From positions 62,569,414-62,633,413 of the forward strand of contig JARCOQ010000005.1 of NCBI GenBank assembly GCA_029207755.1: a stretch of 64,000 nucleotides of DNA. The letters run 5' to 3'. Source of the DNA: Chamaea fasciata (taxonomy: Eukaryota; Chordata; Aves; Passeriformes; Sylviidae). The stretch's first letter is position 1; every line of letters starts with the position of its first letter. Positions 1 through 12,560 of this stretch are shown here, piece by piece. The position numbers and the translations under genes were made by a program. The notes under the pieces are model-generated. The model was not told the DNA's origin, ran no database searches, and saw nothing but the letters and a program-made list of their open reading frames with translations.

Positions 1-2305
1 TAGAACAACCTTTTTCAGCACAAGGTTATGAATTAAAAACAAAGGCAACTTTTTAACGCAGTGAGAAGATGCACAGTTAGAGAAAAAGCAAGGTAAAAGT
101 GCCATTTGTACTTCTTTCCAGAATAAATTCCTTTCTAGAACAATTCCTCTCAAACAGATTTTCCACCTCAAAAACAGAACTACAATTTCGTGGTTCCCTG
201 CTCCAGCATGTAACCCTTCTTCCACATACATTTTCCTCAGCTACTTGAGTGCACATCTCTTGGAATAAGCTGGTTGTCTAAGATCCAAAACTCACTTCCA
301 TTCTTTATAGATTCTACTATTGCATCCTTTACTACTGTAAAACTGCAGCTGCAGTGAAATTGGAAAGTAAAGACATTTCTAATTTTTTTTCTTCTGCTTT
401 AGATTGCTTATCTTAATGTAGGCCTTTACTGGTTGCAATATTTGTGAAAAGCACACAAAGTTGCAAGTTTTACTAACCTATATTCACAAATGCCAACTAC
501 ATATAACACACACTGCAGGTACAGTACATGTGTATCTTACTAAAGTTCCAACACATCAAAGCACAAAGCACTATATAGTACCACCATGGAACAGAGCTAA
601 GTGAGCAGAAAGTCCTTATCTAGCTTGATCTAAAGCTATTGAAAGTGAAATCAGAGGTGAAATGCAGACAGCAAGGATGACTAAACCCATAAGTGGTCCA
701 GAATTATTTGGTTTATTACGTGAATTCAAGAGACTACAGTCATTCTAAACAGGCTATTATCAAATCTCTTCAGTGACAAAGCTTTCTGTCCAAGATAACA
801 AATAAAGCAAGTGCATAAATCACAGGGATATGTGGCTTAAGCCTATTATCCCAGAGGATTACAGACTGGTTTCTGCATTGTCCCTCTTTGCTTTTAGTAC
901 TTCCACCTTTGTTTTATTATAGCTGTTACTACCACTGCTATCTGAAGGCTGGAATCCCCTACAGTTATGAATGGCAAACAGAAAAACCCTCCCATAGGTT
1001 GAGTACAGGGTAAGATTTAAAGGTACACTCAGTAAACTTGATTTAGTATTTTGTTTTTAATGAGCTCTGCCAGTCTTGTCCAACTGTGTGTGCTTCAATT
1101 ACAGAGCACAATGCTCAACACCACAGACTGTGGTTGCCAGGCACCACCAAAGACCCAGGGCTCTTGCGCTCACCATGGTGCAAGCATCTAATGAAACTGT
1201 GCTTGTTCAAAAGGTACTCACAAAATCCAAAGGTAAGGAAAACAAGGGACTAAAACAGGGAAATATGTATCTGTAGACTAAACAGGCAAGTACAGCAATC
1301 AGCAGCCACCACACATTTGGGAATGCAACAAGGGAGTAATCAATTCTCAAAAAAGACCACTACTGCCATTGACAATATTTAGAATATTCATTACAGACTG
1401 CAGTGTGCAAACTTCTCACAGTCCAAGTCAAAAGGAAGACTTAAGAAAATGAGCTCAAATTATACAGCATACAAATTCAGATTTTCACCTGGACTCCGGA
1501 TACAATAAGAAATCAATGTTCTGTGCTGAAATATTCCCCCCGCTGCGCAACCCTAAGCAGACAATTAAAAGACTTCACCAAGTAGTCCACAAACCTTACA
1601 TAGGTCATCACGCCACCTCACCCTGTTAAAATTACAGACATTGCTACAGACAATTACATTCTCAATTTTTAAGAATACTTTTCGGAATACATAAATAAAA
1701 TCATCCCAAACACCTATCCTACCATCAACCTTTTTTTTTTCATCCCAGTAAGAATGTGTAAATTTTGGTCTCAAGGCAAGCCCGCTTTCCTAGAGACAGG
1801 CACACATGTGATCCAAAATGTGGATCAAAACTTGATCAATAAAAACATGAAGCAGTATAGTGAAAGATCGGGTCCAAAAACTAGAAGCAAAATCAGAAGT
1901 AAGAGTGCCAGCGAGAAGTTAAAGAAGAAATACCAGCATGCTGTTCTAATCTACTAATACAAGAAAACTTGAATACAATTTACAAAACCAGAATGCTCTT
2001 CTTCCTGACTACTGAGCCACTATTCTTGTAATGATGAGGAAGAAAGAAATTGGCTGAAAATCTTCAGTCCTAAATTTCTTCTTCAAAATTATGGTACTTT
2101 TCAGCAAGGCAGTTTCTGACTAAAGTAAAAAGCTTAGCAAAGTTGAGCAGTAATTAAGGTATTTCATTTACAACACAATTTCACATTTGTACAGGAGGAA
2201 ACATCCTTCTGACAAGATGAAATTTCCCATAAAACACATGGAGATGTAATGCCATCTAAGCCTTGCATTTGTCCTGTGAAATAATCCATCACCTCCTTTG
2301 CACTC
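1..2305. other. AT-rich non-coding stretch, no gene seen
   Basis: No ORF here reads like a conserved protein; the open frames are under 75 codons and have random-looking composition. I see no recognisable RNA gene or repeat family. If the divergent-promoter reading of the CpG island at 15-17 kb is right, this is either deep intron or sequence beyond the minus-strand gene. Confidence 0.6.
2301..2305. repeat. Left target-site duplication of the 2306-2693 LTR
   Basis: CACTC here matches CACTT at 2694-2698 at four of five positions, directly outside the LTR ends. The mismatch is a C-to-T transition, as expected for an old insertion. Confidence 0.5.
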
Positions 2306-2693
2306 CGTCCTGGTTTCGGCCAGGACACGGTTAATTTCTGCAGTAGCCAGGAGGGGCACAGCTGGGACCTGTAGGTTACTCTGCACCACCTCAGGTCATT
2401 TTCTGGGGATGGTGGAACAGGTACCTCATCCTGGCAGAGGAAACAGTTGGATACATTGACCTCTTCCTTGGACACTCTATCATTAGGATTGTTACTGTTT
2501 ATTTTCTTAGTTCATTGCTGTTTCCAATAGATCATTTACATCTCAACCTGTGACCTTTATCTTCCATGCCTCCAACTCTCCTCCCCAGCCTGGCAGATGG
2601 GAAAAGGAAAAGGCAAAGTGAGCAAGCAGCACGTGGTTTAGAGTGTTTCAGTGAGAACACTTAACTGGGGAACACCATTTCCAAACTAAGACA
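2306..2693 (+). mobile_element. Solo LTR of an avian endogenous retrovirus, about 388 bp
   Basis: The left edge carries a degenerate TGTCCTGGTTTC-type start (first base T changed to C), followed by the GGTTAATTTC stretch I associate with a common LTR family of songbirds and other neoavian birds. Further on are a T-rich segment near 2500-2530 with a degraded polyadenylation hexamer (AATAGA) and a right end reading AAGACA. The flanking pentamers CACTC (2301-2305) and CACTT (2694-2698) look like a 5-bp target-site duplication with one transition. There is no internal retroviral coding region, so this is what remains after LTR-LTR recombination. The family assignment is from memory; the edges come from the sequence. 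Confidence 0.75.
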
Positions 2694-2698
2694 CACTT
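2694..2698. repeat. Right target-site duplication of the 2306-2693 LTR
   Basis: CACTT follows the LTR end and pairs with CACTC at 2301-2305. One mismatch out of five over so short a motif is suggestive, not proof. Confidence 0.5.
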
Positions 2699-5600
2699 GA
2701 ATAAAGACAACTACTGAAGGCAAAACTTAAGAGGTAATGAAAACCACTCAGAGCCAAAGAAAGCAGTTCTTGCAACTTTTTAGGATCATGTATTCAAGTC
2801 CTGCTCCAAAATTTAAATTGACAGACATCATGCATACATTCCTACACAGTTGGAGCAAGCCTCAATGGCTTTGCAATATGCCTAATACAATTTCCCAAGT
2901 TGTATTTACAGAAATTAGACCTGTATCAGTTTATACTTTGTTTAAAATCAGTCATTTCAGTTTGTCAACCCCTGAATGTTTTAGATGCACATGCAGATAA
3001 AAATAACAGAGATGAGTCTGCATTTCCTAGCCAATTAAGAACAACTTGAAAATTGCCTACAGATCACCATTTATTCTAAATAGTTTCACAGGAGTTAACA
3101 ACCTTACAGATAAGAATTTTAACTATGCAACATTCCACACTTATCTTCACCTCAAAGGAAGATATTCCTAATAGATCAAGAGCATTCACTAGTTTTCAAT
3201 TTAATAAATAAATATAAACATGAGACAGACAGTTAGACAAGTCAGTGTTCTAATTCAATTTCTGTAGAACTTCTTCCTCCCATCTGTTGTTTCACAATGG
3301 TAACAAATTTTACAGTAACTGTGCCAGGTCTGGTTAGAGAATCTCTACTTTATTTGAACATTCAGTTTTTTTAAAGAACTAAATAACCATGATGAATCCA
3401 AAACTTCAGTCTACCTGTTAGCTGCAGACACGCAGGGAGAGAAAAGAAAAAACCCTACCACATACAACAGCACCTTGGACATCCAGTGATGCTCAGAGAG
3501 ATTAATTAAATGCATCAAGCACAGCCCATTCTGCATTCCGATATAACAATCTCAGATACACTCCTGCACCAGCCCTTAGCAAAGCAGCTTCTACAATACA
3601 AGTCTTTGGCTGCATGAAAAAGATAAAAAGATACTCCTGAGCCACAGTATTAGAGCAAAAGCTCTCCTATCCATAAGCCAAAAATTCTTAAAATCACTGC
3701 ATCCCCGCCAGCTTTCATACAAAGTATAAGCCATGACAAGAACATCTCAAATGAAAATTGGTTCTAAATGAAAGCAACAATACTTAGCACCTTTCTTGTG
3801 CACTTCAGCTTGCAAAAACACTTCGCAAATATTAACATGCCAAGACATACAGAAGCACCATTGTTTCAGTCAAAGGCAGCAAGAAGAGAGGATGCAGAAG
3901 TTGGTAGTAAAATGGATGGATGGCTGCTATTTTAGTTTTGTAAACTGTGGTTTCATTTCCACCATAGTGATGCATCAAAACAGACTCTGCAGTACTAGAA
4001 CAACAAAGATATACTATATTACTGAGTATTGAGAGATTCTGGCAGATATGGTTTAATTTCAATTCTAATACTTTTTTCCACTGAAATTCCTGTTGTTTTT
4101 CTCAAATTAAACCAGCAACACCTATTTTTAGTCTATACCACCATAAAAAAAGCTTTTACATTCTTATTAAGAACAGTGTTTTTCCTATGCAGTTCCCATT
4201 ACTGCCTTTCCAAAGGCACACACGCCTAACGGAGTCAAGATGCCAGATACAAAGATGTAATTTGTTAAAGTTTGCTCATTGCATGCTCTGCTGAATTCCA
4301 TTTTCTTTTTCTAGGGTGCTGTGCAGCTCTTTAGCCACCTCTAACAGGAAAGACTTGCGCAAAAAGATTCATCACAAAGCATTATCTGCTACATTCATAT
4401 TAATTTGGGTGTCAAATACCACTAATGTAGATCAATGTTGGGATCCCTTCAGAGAACTCCATGCCATCCCAAAGCATCACTGTATCCGTGCCAGTATTCC
4501 CCCCCAGAAAACTCTGGTAGCTGACAGTGAACTAATCCCAAACACCAGGACTCTGACAGGTCCTCATCTCTATGGGTTAGTACCTCACTCACCCCACTAT
4601 TAGCAGCACTGATTTGAGGGAGACAGATCGTAGAAAGAATAAAGCAAAAACGGCTGAGTTTTTCACTTCAGTATTTAACATCCAGCTCATTAAGGGCCCA
4701 GCTTGAAGCCCTGAACCTGGCAGAAACATTCCCATTTAGGTTTTGAGGAGGGCTTTGAAAAATCAGGAGCTTGAACTTGATATTGAGAAAGGAAAAGAAG
4801 CTAGCTAAGAGCAAGAGGCATAGGTTTCACATCCTCCCATGGCTCAGCCTAGTTCAGCAGGCTTCCTTACTAGTGGGAATTTGCACTGGGTTACCTCAGT
4901 CAACTCAGATGAAAGGTCCAGTCAGCAGAAAAAGCATAGAAGTTGGCTCCAGGTTAACACTTGACAAGACTATCTAACTGAAAACATCCTAGGGTATCAT
5001 GTAACAATCTCCTTGGGTGGAAGTAATGAGGATTTGAAAATGGGTCTGAGAAAATCAGGACAATTAGAGTCATTTCTCACTGGAAAGATGGAAATCAATA
5101 TTACAAACAGATCTTGAAAATGCTTCTGTCTTAACAGTGTTACCTCTGACCTGCTGCAAAACCAGTGCTCAATCCACTAAACCTCCACCAGAAATTCCAC
5201 TTTGTTCTGATTAATCAAAGACACCAAGTCCTAAAAATTATCTTAGTACCTGACTCAAAATAGACCAAATGGAGTAAGTTCATGGTGATCAATATAGTTG
5301 TGTCACACACTCAGAGATGCACGGTGAACACAGGTAAAGAAAAGACAAAAAATACAAGGAGACTTACATTTCCTGCTATCTGTGATGAATGACTCAGTTC
5401 CTGCCATGTTAGATGCATTTCATCTTCATAAATTACCATCACATGGTAGGTGCAGTGGGATATGTCTCGATCGGGCTAAAGGTTTTTGTTTAGATAGTAC
5501 AAAAATGGTATTAAGTACTACTGTAATACTTTATTTTAGCGTTTTCAAATCGAATATAAAAATATAATTAAAATACCACATCAATTTTAAAAAAAATGCA

Positions 5601-5823
5601 GTCGAACAGACAAAATCAGTTGTGTCCCAGAACTATAGTGATTTTTTCAGAATCATCCCATGTTGCTGCTTTCAGTAGATCTCAACACAGGAATACAAAT
5701 TGTATTTTTTCCAAAGGCATTTTAACAAACAAAGCCTCCAACAAATAAACATGCATTACTCAAATAACAATTACTGAGATTAAAAGTACAGTCTAAAAAT
5801 TTTTAAACAGGGTAAAGTACAAA
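2699..5823. other. Non-coding stretch, no gene seen
   Basis: Open frames here (for example 2737-3000 and 4316-4603 on the plus strand) have no recognisable domain and no consistent splice context. A pyrimidine-rich tract ending in CTAG near 4313 could serve as a plus-strand acceptor, but no matching exon and donor is convincing. On the minus strand, an AATAAA-type signal near 5530 could only matter if the weak terminal exon at 5824-6063 is real. Confidence 0.55.
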
Positions 5824-6063
5824 CTACCAGTTTTCAAACACTTCAGCACACTCATCCACATTTTCTAAGCACTTTTGGGCAGGAATGCTTTCTTCTGTTG
5901 GGAATTTCTGACACCCCAGCCATGCTGGTTGATGGTGTGAAGAGTGAATGCTAATTGATGCCACTTGGCTAGCAGAAGTTGCCACACTAGTCACAGTTAT
6001 ACTGGCAAAAACAGTGCTTTCATCTGATTTTTCCCCCTTCATTGGGGAATTTATTTTTTGCAT
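5824..6063 (-). other. Weak candidate terminal coding exon, minus strand
   Basis: A minus-strand frame stays open for 79 codons and ends in a Ser/Thr-rich then Glu-rich segment finishing CAEVFENW. A possible acceptor inside it is TTTTTGCCAG, leaving an exon that begins with ATA ACT near 6007. A reversed polyadenylation hexamer near 5530 could end a 3' UTR of about 300 bases. The strand agrees with a leftward gene from the CpG island. I do not recognise the protein, and a chance ORF of this length is quite possible. It lies just left of the CR1 copy that begins near 6150. Confidence 0.15.
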
Positions 6064-6149
6064 GAATAAACATCAATATGGTAAACACAAGGAATTCAAG
6101 ATTTATGTGCAGTTTCAAGGTGATAATCCTGCTGGGATGAATGAAGACA

Positions 6150-7371
6150 CGATGCAATGGCTTGCATGAGTAGAGTGCTGCAAAGGAGAGACACAAGCTC
6201 TTTGGGAAGGGCATGTCAGAAGCACCTGGAGGTGGAGACACCTTTCATGAGAGAGGTATCAGAATGCACGGAGCTTTGTCTGGGCATGGATGACGAGCTA
6301 AGTGAGAGTTTACAGGCAGGGATTAGAGAGCAGATCAGGATGGGTGACACTGTAGTGGGTGAGCATCTGCTACAGGGCACCTGGCCAGGAAATCAAGTGG
6401 ATAAGGCCCTCTACAGACAGGGAGCAGCAACCTCACAATCACAGGCTCTGGTCCTCGTGGGGGAGGACCTAAACCATGCTGGTATCTGCAGGAAGGACAA
6501 CACACCCGGGGAAAAGCATCCAGAGCGCTCCCAGAGAGCACAGATAGATTCCTGACACAAATGATAAAGGAGCCAACAATGAGACATTCTGTGCTGGACC
6601 TCATACTTACTAAAAAGGAAGGGCTCCTCAGGGACATGAAGGTCACAGGCAGCCTTAAGTTGCAGTTACCCTGCTGGCATTCACACCACCAATAGGAGGA
6701 AGAAGGGCAAAAAACCAAGATCACAGTCCTGGCATTTGGGATAGCAGACTTCGGTCTCTCTGGGGACCTGCCTGAAAACAGCCCCATGGGACAGGACCCT
6801 GGAGGGAAAGAGGGGTCAGAGAAAGATGCTTGATACTCAAGGATCAACTCCTCCAAACTCAAGATTAACATTCATCCCAAAGAACAGGGAGTCATGCAAA
6901 AAAGCCAGGAGGCCTATATAGATGAAAAAGGAGATCCTGGGAAAACTCAAACACAAAAAAGAAAGCATACAAAATGAGGAAGCAGGAACAGGCAGACTGG
7001 AAGGAGCACAGAAAGCCAGAGCCCACCTGGAGCTAAAACTAGTGAGGAATGTCAAGAATAAGTATCCAAAGGGAGGGTATAAAGATGGTAGAGTCAGACC
7101 CTTCTCAATGATCCTGTTCAGCGACAGAAAAATAAGCAACATGCACAAATTGGAACACAGGAGTCCCTCTGAACATCAGACAACACGTTTTTACTGTGAG
7201 GGTGACTGAGCCATGGCACAGGTTGCCCAGAGAGACTGTGGAGTCTTGATTCGTGAAGATACTCAAAAACCGTCTGGATTTTGTCCTAGGCAACTGGCTT
7301 CAGGTGACCCTGCTTGAGCAAGGGTGATGGACCAGATAGCCTCCAGCAGTCCCTTCCAACCTCAACCATTA
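6150..7371 (+). mobile_element. 5'-truncated, internally deleted CR1 LINE copy
   Basis: The plus-strand translation matches the CR1 ORF2 endonuclease region as I know it: about 6270-6360 gives TELCLGMDDELSESL then MGDTVVGEHLL; about 6400-6510 gives ALYRQGAATSQSQALVLVGE then RKDNTPGEKH; about 6590-6640 gives SVLDLILTKKEGLL. After frameshifts, KLKHKKES and LELKLVRNVKNK appear at about 6940-7060. The copy then jumps past the reverse transcriptase to the CR1 3' region at about 7200-7371 (CAGGTTGCCCAGAGAGACTG, later CCCTTCCAACCTCAACCATT). The copy is therefore truncated at its 5' end, has lost most of the RT domain and is frameshifted, so it cannot act. CR1 is the dominant LINE family of birds. 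Confidence 0.9.
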
Positions 7372-9108
7372 CCTAACTCGTTTAAAGCACTGCTGTTCCA
7401 GAAAACGTCCAGCCACAAAGCGGCGTTTTGCTGCTGGTTTAGACAGCTTTCCTGATCATAAAGTATCCATCAGGTACACTCAGTGTACTTGTGCTTCACC
7501 CAGCAAGCGGTGAGCCCTCTCTCAACCAGAGCCTCTAGGCGTTTTAATAAAATGAATAAACAACTCCTTTCTGCATTACATTCACAATTCCACTACTTCA
7601 ACCAGAATGTCAAGATCTTTTCTCAGTTTGTATTACTTCCATATACAGTGGCCTAAAGTATGAAGTAAAGGACAAAAGGAAAAGGAAAAAATCTTAAAAG
7701 AAACAAAACTTGGGTTTTTCTTAACATATCAGTGTCCAAAAGTGGGACAGATGAAACTGAAAATAACTCGAAAACATGAAATAAAATATGCTGTATAATT
7801 AATTATTTCAAAGAATTCTTGATTCTAACCTCAGATTCAGAAATCTTTACTGCTAATGTGTAATACAGCATTTTTTAAACTGAGAACAGAAAGGGAAAAC
7901 ACTCACTATGAAAAATTTGAAGAGCTTTAGGATGTCTGAAAAATCTGTTCTCTATCAAACTACATCACCTTCAGATACCTGGCAAACATGGATTTACCTC
8001 AATGCTGTTTCTCTCATTCTCTCCATCCCTGCACCCTTAACAAATTTGCCCAGTAACACGGAACTATCTTTCTGTTCAGACAAATACTGTGTCTGCCCCT
8101 GCTCATCATGGGTCAAAGCTGATTTAAAATGATGCAATCAATAAAACTGCTGTATTTTTAATCCAGTTAGCACGTGTCAGTAATTCAGTGGAAACTCTGC
8201 CATCCTTACTGCTCATTTATGGTCACTTTTCTCTTAAATGGCAGTGGCCTTTTCAGTTACACTGTCTAGGTTGTTAGCAACACCTGACCATAGATAAACT
8301 TCATATATTTAAAGAACAATAACCTACAACTTTAAACACCAAGATATATATTAATTTACTCCCTCAAGCATTTTCCTAGTATGTTCTTTTAAGTGTTGTA
8401 TTATTTTTCATTTTTGAGAAGTAGAACACACTCCTTTCTTCAGTGTGGTCACAGCACTGCCTCTAAATCAACAAAGAGTATTTGTAAATTTCACTTTGAT
8501 GCGTATGTCTGTTTTCCATTTGTCAATTAACTTTCCCTTGTTTAAGATGCACATAAATTCTGAAGATTTACACAATATAATTATTGTATGCCGAGTATCA
8601 TTAAGGACTTGGTTTCATCATCTAAGGCACAACTATATTAAGCAATAGCTCTTGCCAAAGACATTGGCATTTTCACATGTTTAAGGCACAGGACAGTGAC
8701 TTTCAGGAAAGCAGAGTCCTGCTCTTTGCTTTCTTGATTAACCACTTGGGGAACTTTGCTCAAATCACTTCACCTGCAGTGCATCAGTTTGTTATCACAG
8801 AATGTGTTTATCTTTCTACACTGTCATTTTCCTCTCTAAGCAGCTCTATAAAGCATTCAGGAACCTACTGATTTATTTCCACAACGTGTCTAAGACTTGG
8901 AAATTGGCAAAGTTATTCTGCATATGAAAAATACTGTCATCAGTTTCCGTTCCTTACATACTAGTGGTACAATATTACTATTTTTGTGCATCTTAATAAA
9001 AAAAAATGTTAGGAACATATTTCTTCTCAACCCATTCACCAACTGTGCACAGTTAACTCACATTACAACAGTAATATAAATCAAGATCTAGGCTTACTAA
9101 ACAGCAAC
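7372..9108. other. Non-coding stretch, no gene seen
   Basis: AT-rich sequence with short random ORFs (longest 74 codons). I see no repeat family, RNA gene or splice-bounded exon. Confidence 0.55.
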
Positions 9109-9260
9109 TCAGAAGCTTTTCGTATATGATGCAGTTGGATATTCCTCAGGTGCCAGGCTGACAGTAGCGGTGCGAGAGTAGTGGCAACTGGTAGTATGAA
9201 CAGGTTGAGATTTTAAGTCCAACTTTCCCAGCATAGCACACAAAAGCAAGGGGGAAGACT
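9109..9260 (-). other. Weak candidate terminal coding exon, minus strand
   Basis: On the minus strand a pyrimidine-containing segment ends TTGCTATCCAG at 9261, a plausible 3' splice site. It is followed by about 49 open codons reading SSPLLLCAMLGKLDLK and then a Ser/Thr-rich tail ending APEEYPTASYTKSF before TGA at 9109-9111. The tail's composition looks more protein-like than most chance ORFs here, and the stretch holds a few CpGs in an otherwise CpG-poor area. The strand agrees with a leftward gene from the CpG island. I cannot name the protein. The frame also stays open upstream of the acceptor, and no polyadenylation hexamer lies close downstream, both of which weaken the case. Confidence 0.15.
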
Positions 9261-12200
9261 CTGGATAGCAACAGTAGAGATGTAAATTCCAAAACTGATA
9301 ACCACAGTGCAAGGCATTACCGTGCATTGTTCTCCACTCTCCAAACCAGCTGGAGAGCATCCTGATTTTGGCCGTGCAGGAATCATTCTCTACGCAATGC
9401 CTTCATGTGGAAAGGAGGTGTTCCAACAACAAAGGATCTACACGGCTAACCTAAACAGTGTAAGTCTGAATGACTCCAGAAGTTTGCTAGAAGCTGCTGT
9501 TTTTATCTAACAGCCTTTAAGCTGCAGTAGAATTATAGTGGGAACAAAGGAAAAGGCAGGCAGACTGTAATGTTTGGAAGAAAAGGAAGGAACTTAAGCC
9601 ACTGTGGCTATACTTGTTCACACCTGAGGCCTGGCAGCAATTATGGAAATATGTGAATTCATTCCCATACACACTGCTTCTTTTTCAAAGTACCCGCCCA
9701 TCACCAAATGGTTTGGCTTAGCCACTAGCATGTCCTATATTCCAATACATTCTGTATCAGTACTGATTTTTTTCCATTCTTTCTTCATTTTTAGCACCCC
9801 CATTTTGACAACACAAATCTCAGTGAGGAAGACATTGCAAACTAAAAGCTTCTACCATTTCTCAAACTGTTTATTTTTGCTTTGTGGAAGTTAATGTCAA
9901 CATGCAGCTCTCCTAGTACTCAAACTTGTTTATGACATCATCACCTACTGATTTCTACTACTTGGAATAGTCACTGAAAAGAAACAAATTTCCCATAAAT
10001 GCAGTTGATATTAAAAAGTTCTGGAAGATCGAGATCAAGCACATAACTTATAACATATTCCAATAACAGCAATAAAAAAGTCCACCTTTACGGGGACCTC
10101 ACTCTTCAATGCTCCAATTCTCTACTTTGATAAAACAGCATCTAATTGTATGGTATGTTCAATATGGAAGAATCCAAAAATACAAACAATTGCACCCTTT
10201 TAAAGCAGTAAGAACCATCTTTATCTCATTTAAGAATTCCCAAGCACACCAGCCAATATTTTATCTTTGAAAATTTGTCTTACATGAATGACAACCTACA
10301 GATTTAAATCTGAGTCACACTCTAGAACCAGTCTTAGGATTGATTTCTTATTTCTATCCAGTGGCATATACCTTTCTAGCATCTTCAGCATGAAAAATAT
10401 TGAATTAAGCAGATTCATACACTGAAGTCCAGTAATTTTTAAACATAAAATACCATTTGCAGTACTGATTAGAAGCAGCATTAACTGAAGACAGAAGGGA
10501 AAACAATCACCAAGAGAATTTATTAGTACTGAGGTTCAGGGGCACAGCAGGGGAGTCAGAAAGAGGAAGACAATGAAACCTCACCAGAAGACGCTGGATT
10601 GAGAAGTCTAAGTATCAACTGAAAATGTCACCTCATTTGAATGGTTCTCAATTCTTCTGGTTCACCCCATTCCACCATTCAGCAACACTTTATATTCCAC
10701 TATGAGAAACACTCATTTCTCCAAATTATCAACTTAAATTAATTTCCAAGTCCATCCAGAAACTGTAAGCAGTTTCATATTTCAATAAATAAAGTCTACA
10801 ATTCCCTTCCTTCATTTCTCTGCCCTTTCTCTCCTCCTCCTCTTGTGTCCTGCTAATTCTTCTTTGTATTTAAATGAAGATTCCTCAGTAACAATTTCTA
10901 GTTTTCTCCTAGTCCTAAGTCTTAGCTGCCAAATGCCTATCAGTAGATAAAATCTAAAAGCTAATAGTAGGAGTGAAATGTTGATACTCTGTATGTTCAT
11001 ATGTCATTCAGGGATAAACTGTAGAGGAACTATTGAGAGATGCAACTAAATAACTTCCCTGAAAGTTCTAAGCAGCAGAAAATTTGTGAAGGAAGCAGAG
11101 GGTTGCTTAATTTTTATTTTTTTTTTTCTGAACACACATTTTCTTGTAACTCTCAGAGCAGCTGAGTGAAAGCAGGTTTACACTGATACAGGGGTTGCCC
11201 TTTTTTAAGCAAGCTCTGGTTGCAGTGTTACCATGGCTTCTTGCAGTTTGGCCAAACAACATCTGATCAGAAATTGTTATGATTTCTCTAATTTTCATAG
11301 ATTGCAGGGTAAACAGTAAAGCAAACCACTCTTCCTTGATGTGACCCTTGAAAAGCTGCCTCTCAGCCAGCAGGCACAGTCTTGGTCATCATGTGCAACT
11401 ATACCCTGAGGATAAAAAATTGGTATAGACATGGAGTAACAGAAATGACCCATCAATACAAAAAATGCACGGGAGAAGAGTAGAGTGGCAATGGAACCTA
11501 TCTTCTAGTACTCACTAGTCAAGTGACCAGAAGCATGAGGAGGGTACTCCAGCCTTAAAAACCATTATTTCTTTGTGTTATTTTCAGGCATGCCTATCTT
11601 ACATGGGGGTTAGAGACGAAGACTGCATTCTGCCCACATCAGCTGAGATTTCCAGCTTCTTCCACCACCCTGGTTACACGATCAGATCTGACTTTTTGTT
11701 GTAGTACTGGCTGGACATAGCTGGGGTTCTTTTTGATATTTTTAAGTGTATTTTCTACCCAGTTAACTCTGCTGTTGTGGAAATGGCAGTTATGGCCGAG
11801 AAAGGTGGTGACATGGATACTACTGTAAACATTATCAGACCTGGTCAGATCTACAAATTAGAATGAGTAATGGAACTATTTTACACAGTTCGCTTCTAAT
11901 GCTGACACAGATGGCACTTAAACAAGGATTCCAGCCTTGGCAGATTTCTTCAAAGTCAGTGCCAAGGCCAGGATAATCCTTTCTAGCAATTTTCTTCTCG
12001 ATTTTTGAGCCACCAACTTCCAAATAAAATAGAATTTCTTATCTGCTGCTCCCTTTCTACAGTCATGCATTGAACAAGCTCTGACAAGACAAGACAGACC
12101 TTCAAATACAGAACCAAATGACACCAAAAGAGTCATTAACGCCTCCAAGGTACAACCCTCATTTCTTAACCTTTATCTTCAGGTGTGTGTATCACACGGA

Positions 12201-12310
12201 AGAGAAAAATTAGTGATCCAATGAAAAGGAAATTAAAAAAAGAAAAAGTAAAAATATCTTCCTTGAGGTAGCTCTGACTCTCCAGTTCTTAAATTATGCC
12301 AAGAGTGGGA
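9261..12310. other. Non-coding stretch, no gene seen
   Basis: AT-rich sequence with no supported gene. ORFs are under 85 codons and random in composition. No recognisable transposon was seen. Confidence 0.55.
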
Positions 12311-12376
12311 TAATGAACAATGACTGTTTTTAAGGCCAACATTAATGAACAATGGTTGTTTTTTTAAAGCTAGCAT
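12311..12376. repeat. Diverged tandem duplication, about 32-34 bp unit, two copies
   Basis: The segment starting TAATGAACAATGACTG at 12311 is repeated from 12343 as TAATGAACAATGGTTG; both copies continue with a T-run and an A/G-rich end finishing in CAT. The copies differ by several substitutions and a small length change in the T-run. It sits 52 bases before the 27-bp minisatellite. Confidence 0.8.
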
Positions 12377-12428
12377 TCACTACCAAAAGGAAGATGAGCT
12401 AAACCCAGACAACAGAGCAAAAACAGTG

Positions 12429-12560
12429 CAATGGACACATGTGCATGTTTCCTTGCAACGGACACGTGTGCACATTTCCCTGCAACGGACATGTGTGCAT
12501 GTTTCCTTGCAATAGACACCTGCATGTTTCCTAGCAATGGATATTGTGTACGTTCCCTTA
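12429..12560. repeat. 27-bp minisatellite, about 4.8 copies
   Basis: Three full 27-bp units start at 12429, 12456 and 12483. A 25-bp unit follows at 12510 and a degraded partial unit at 12535-12560. Each unit begins CAAYGGACAYRTGTGCA and ends in a TTTCCYTG-type segment. Because 27 is a multiple of three, all reading frames stay open through the array. That explains the overlapping Cys-rich repetitive ORFs on both strands, which I regard as artefacts. The second unit contains a CACGTG E-box; the others carry CACATGTG or CATGTG variants. Confidence 0.93.
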
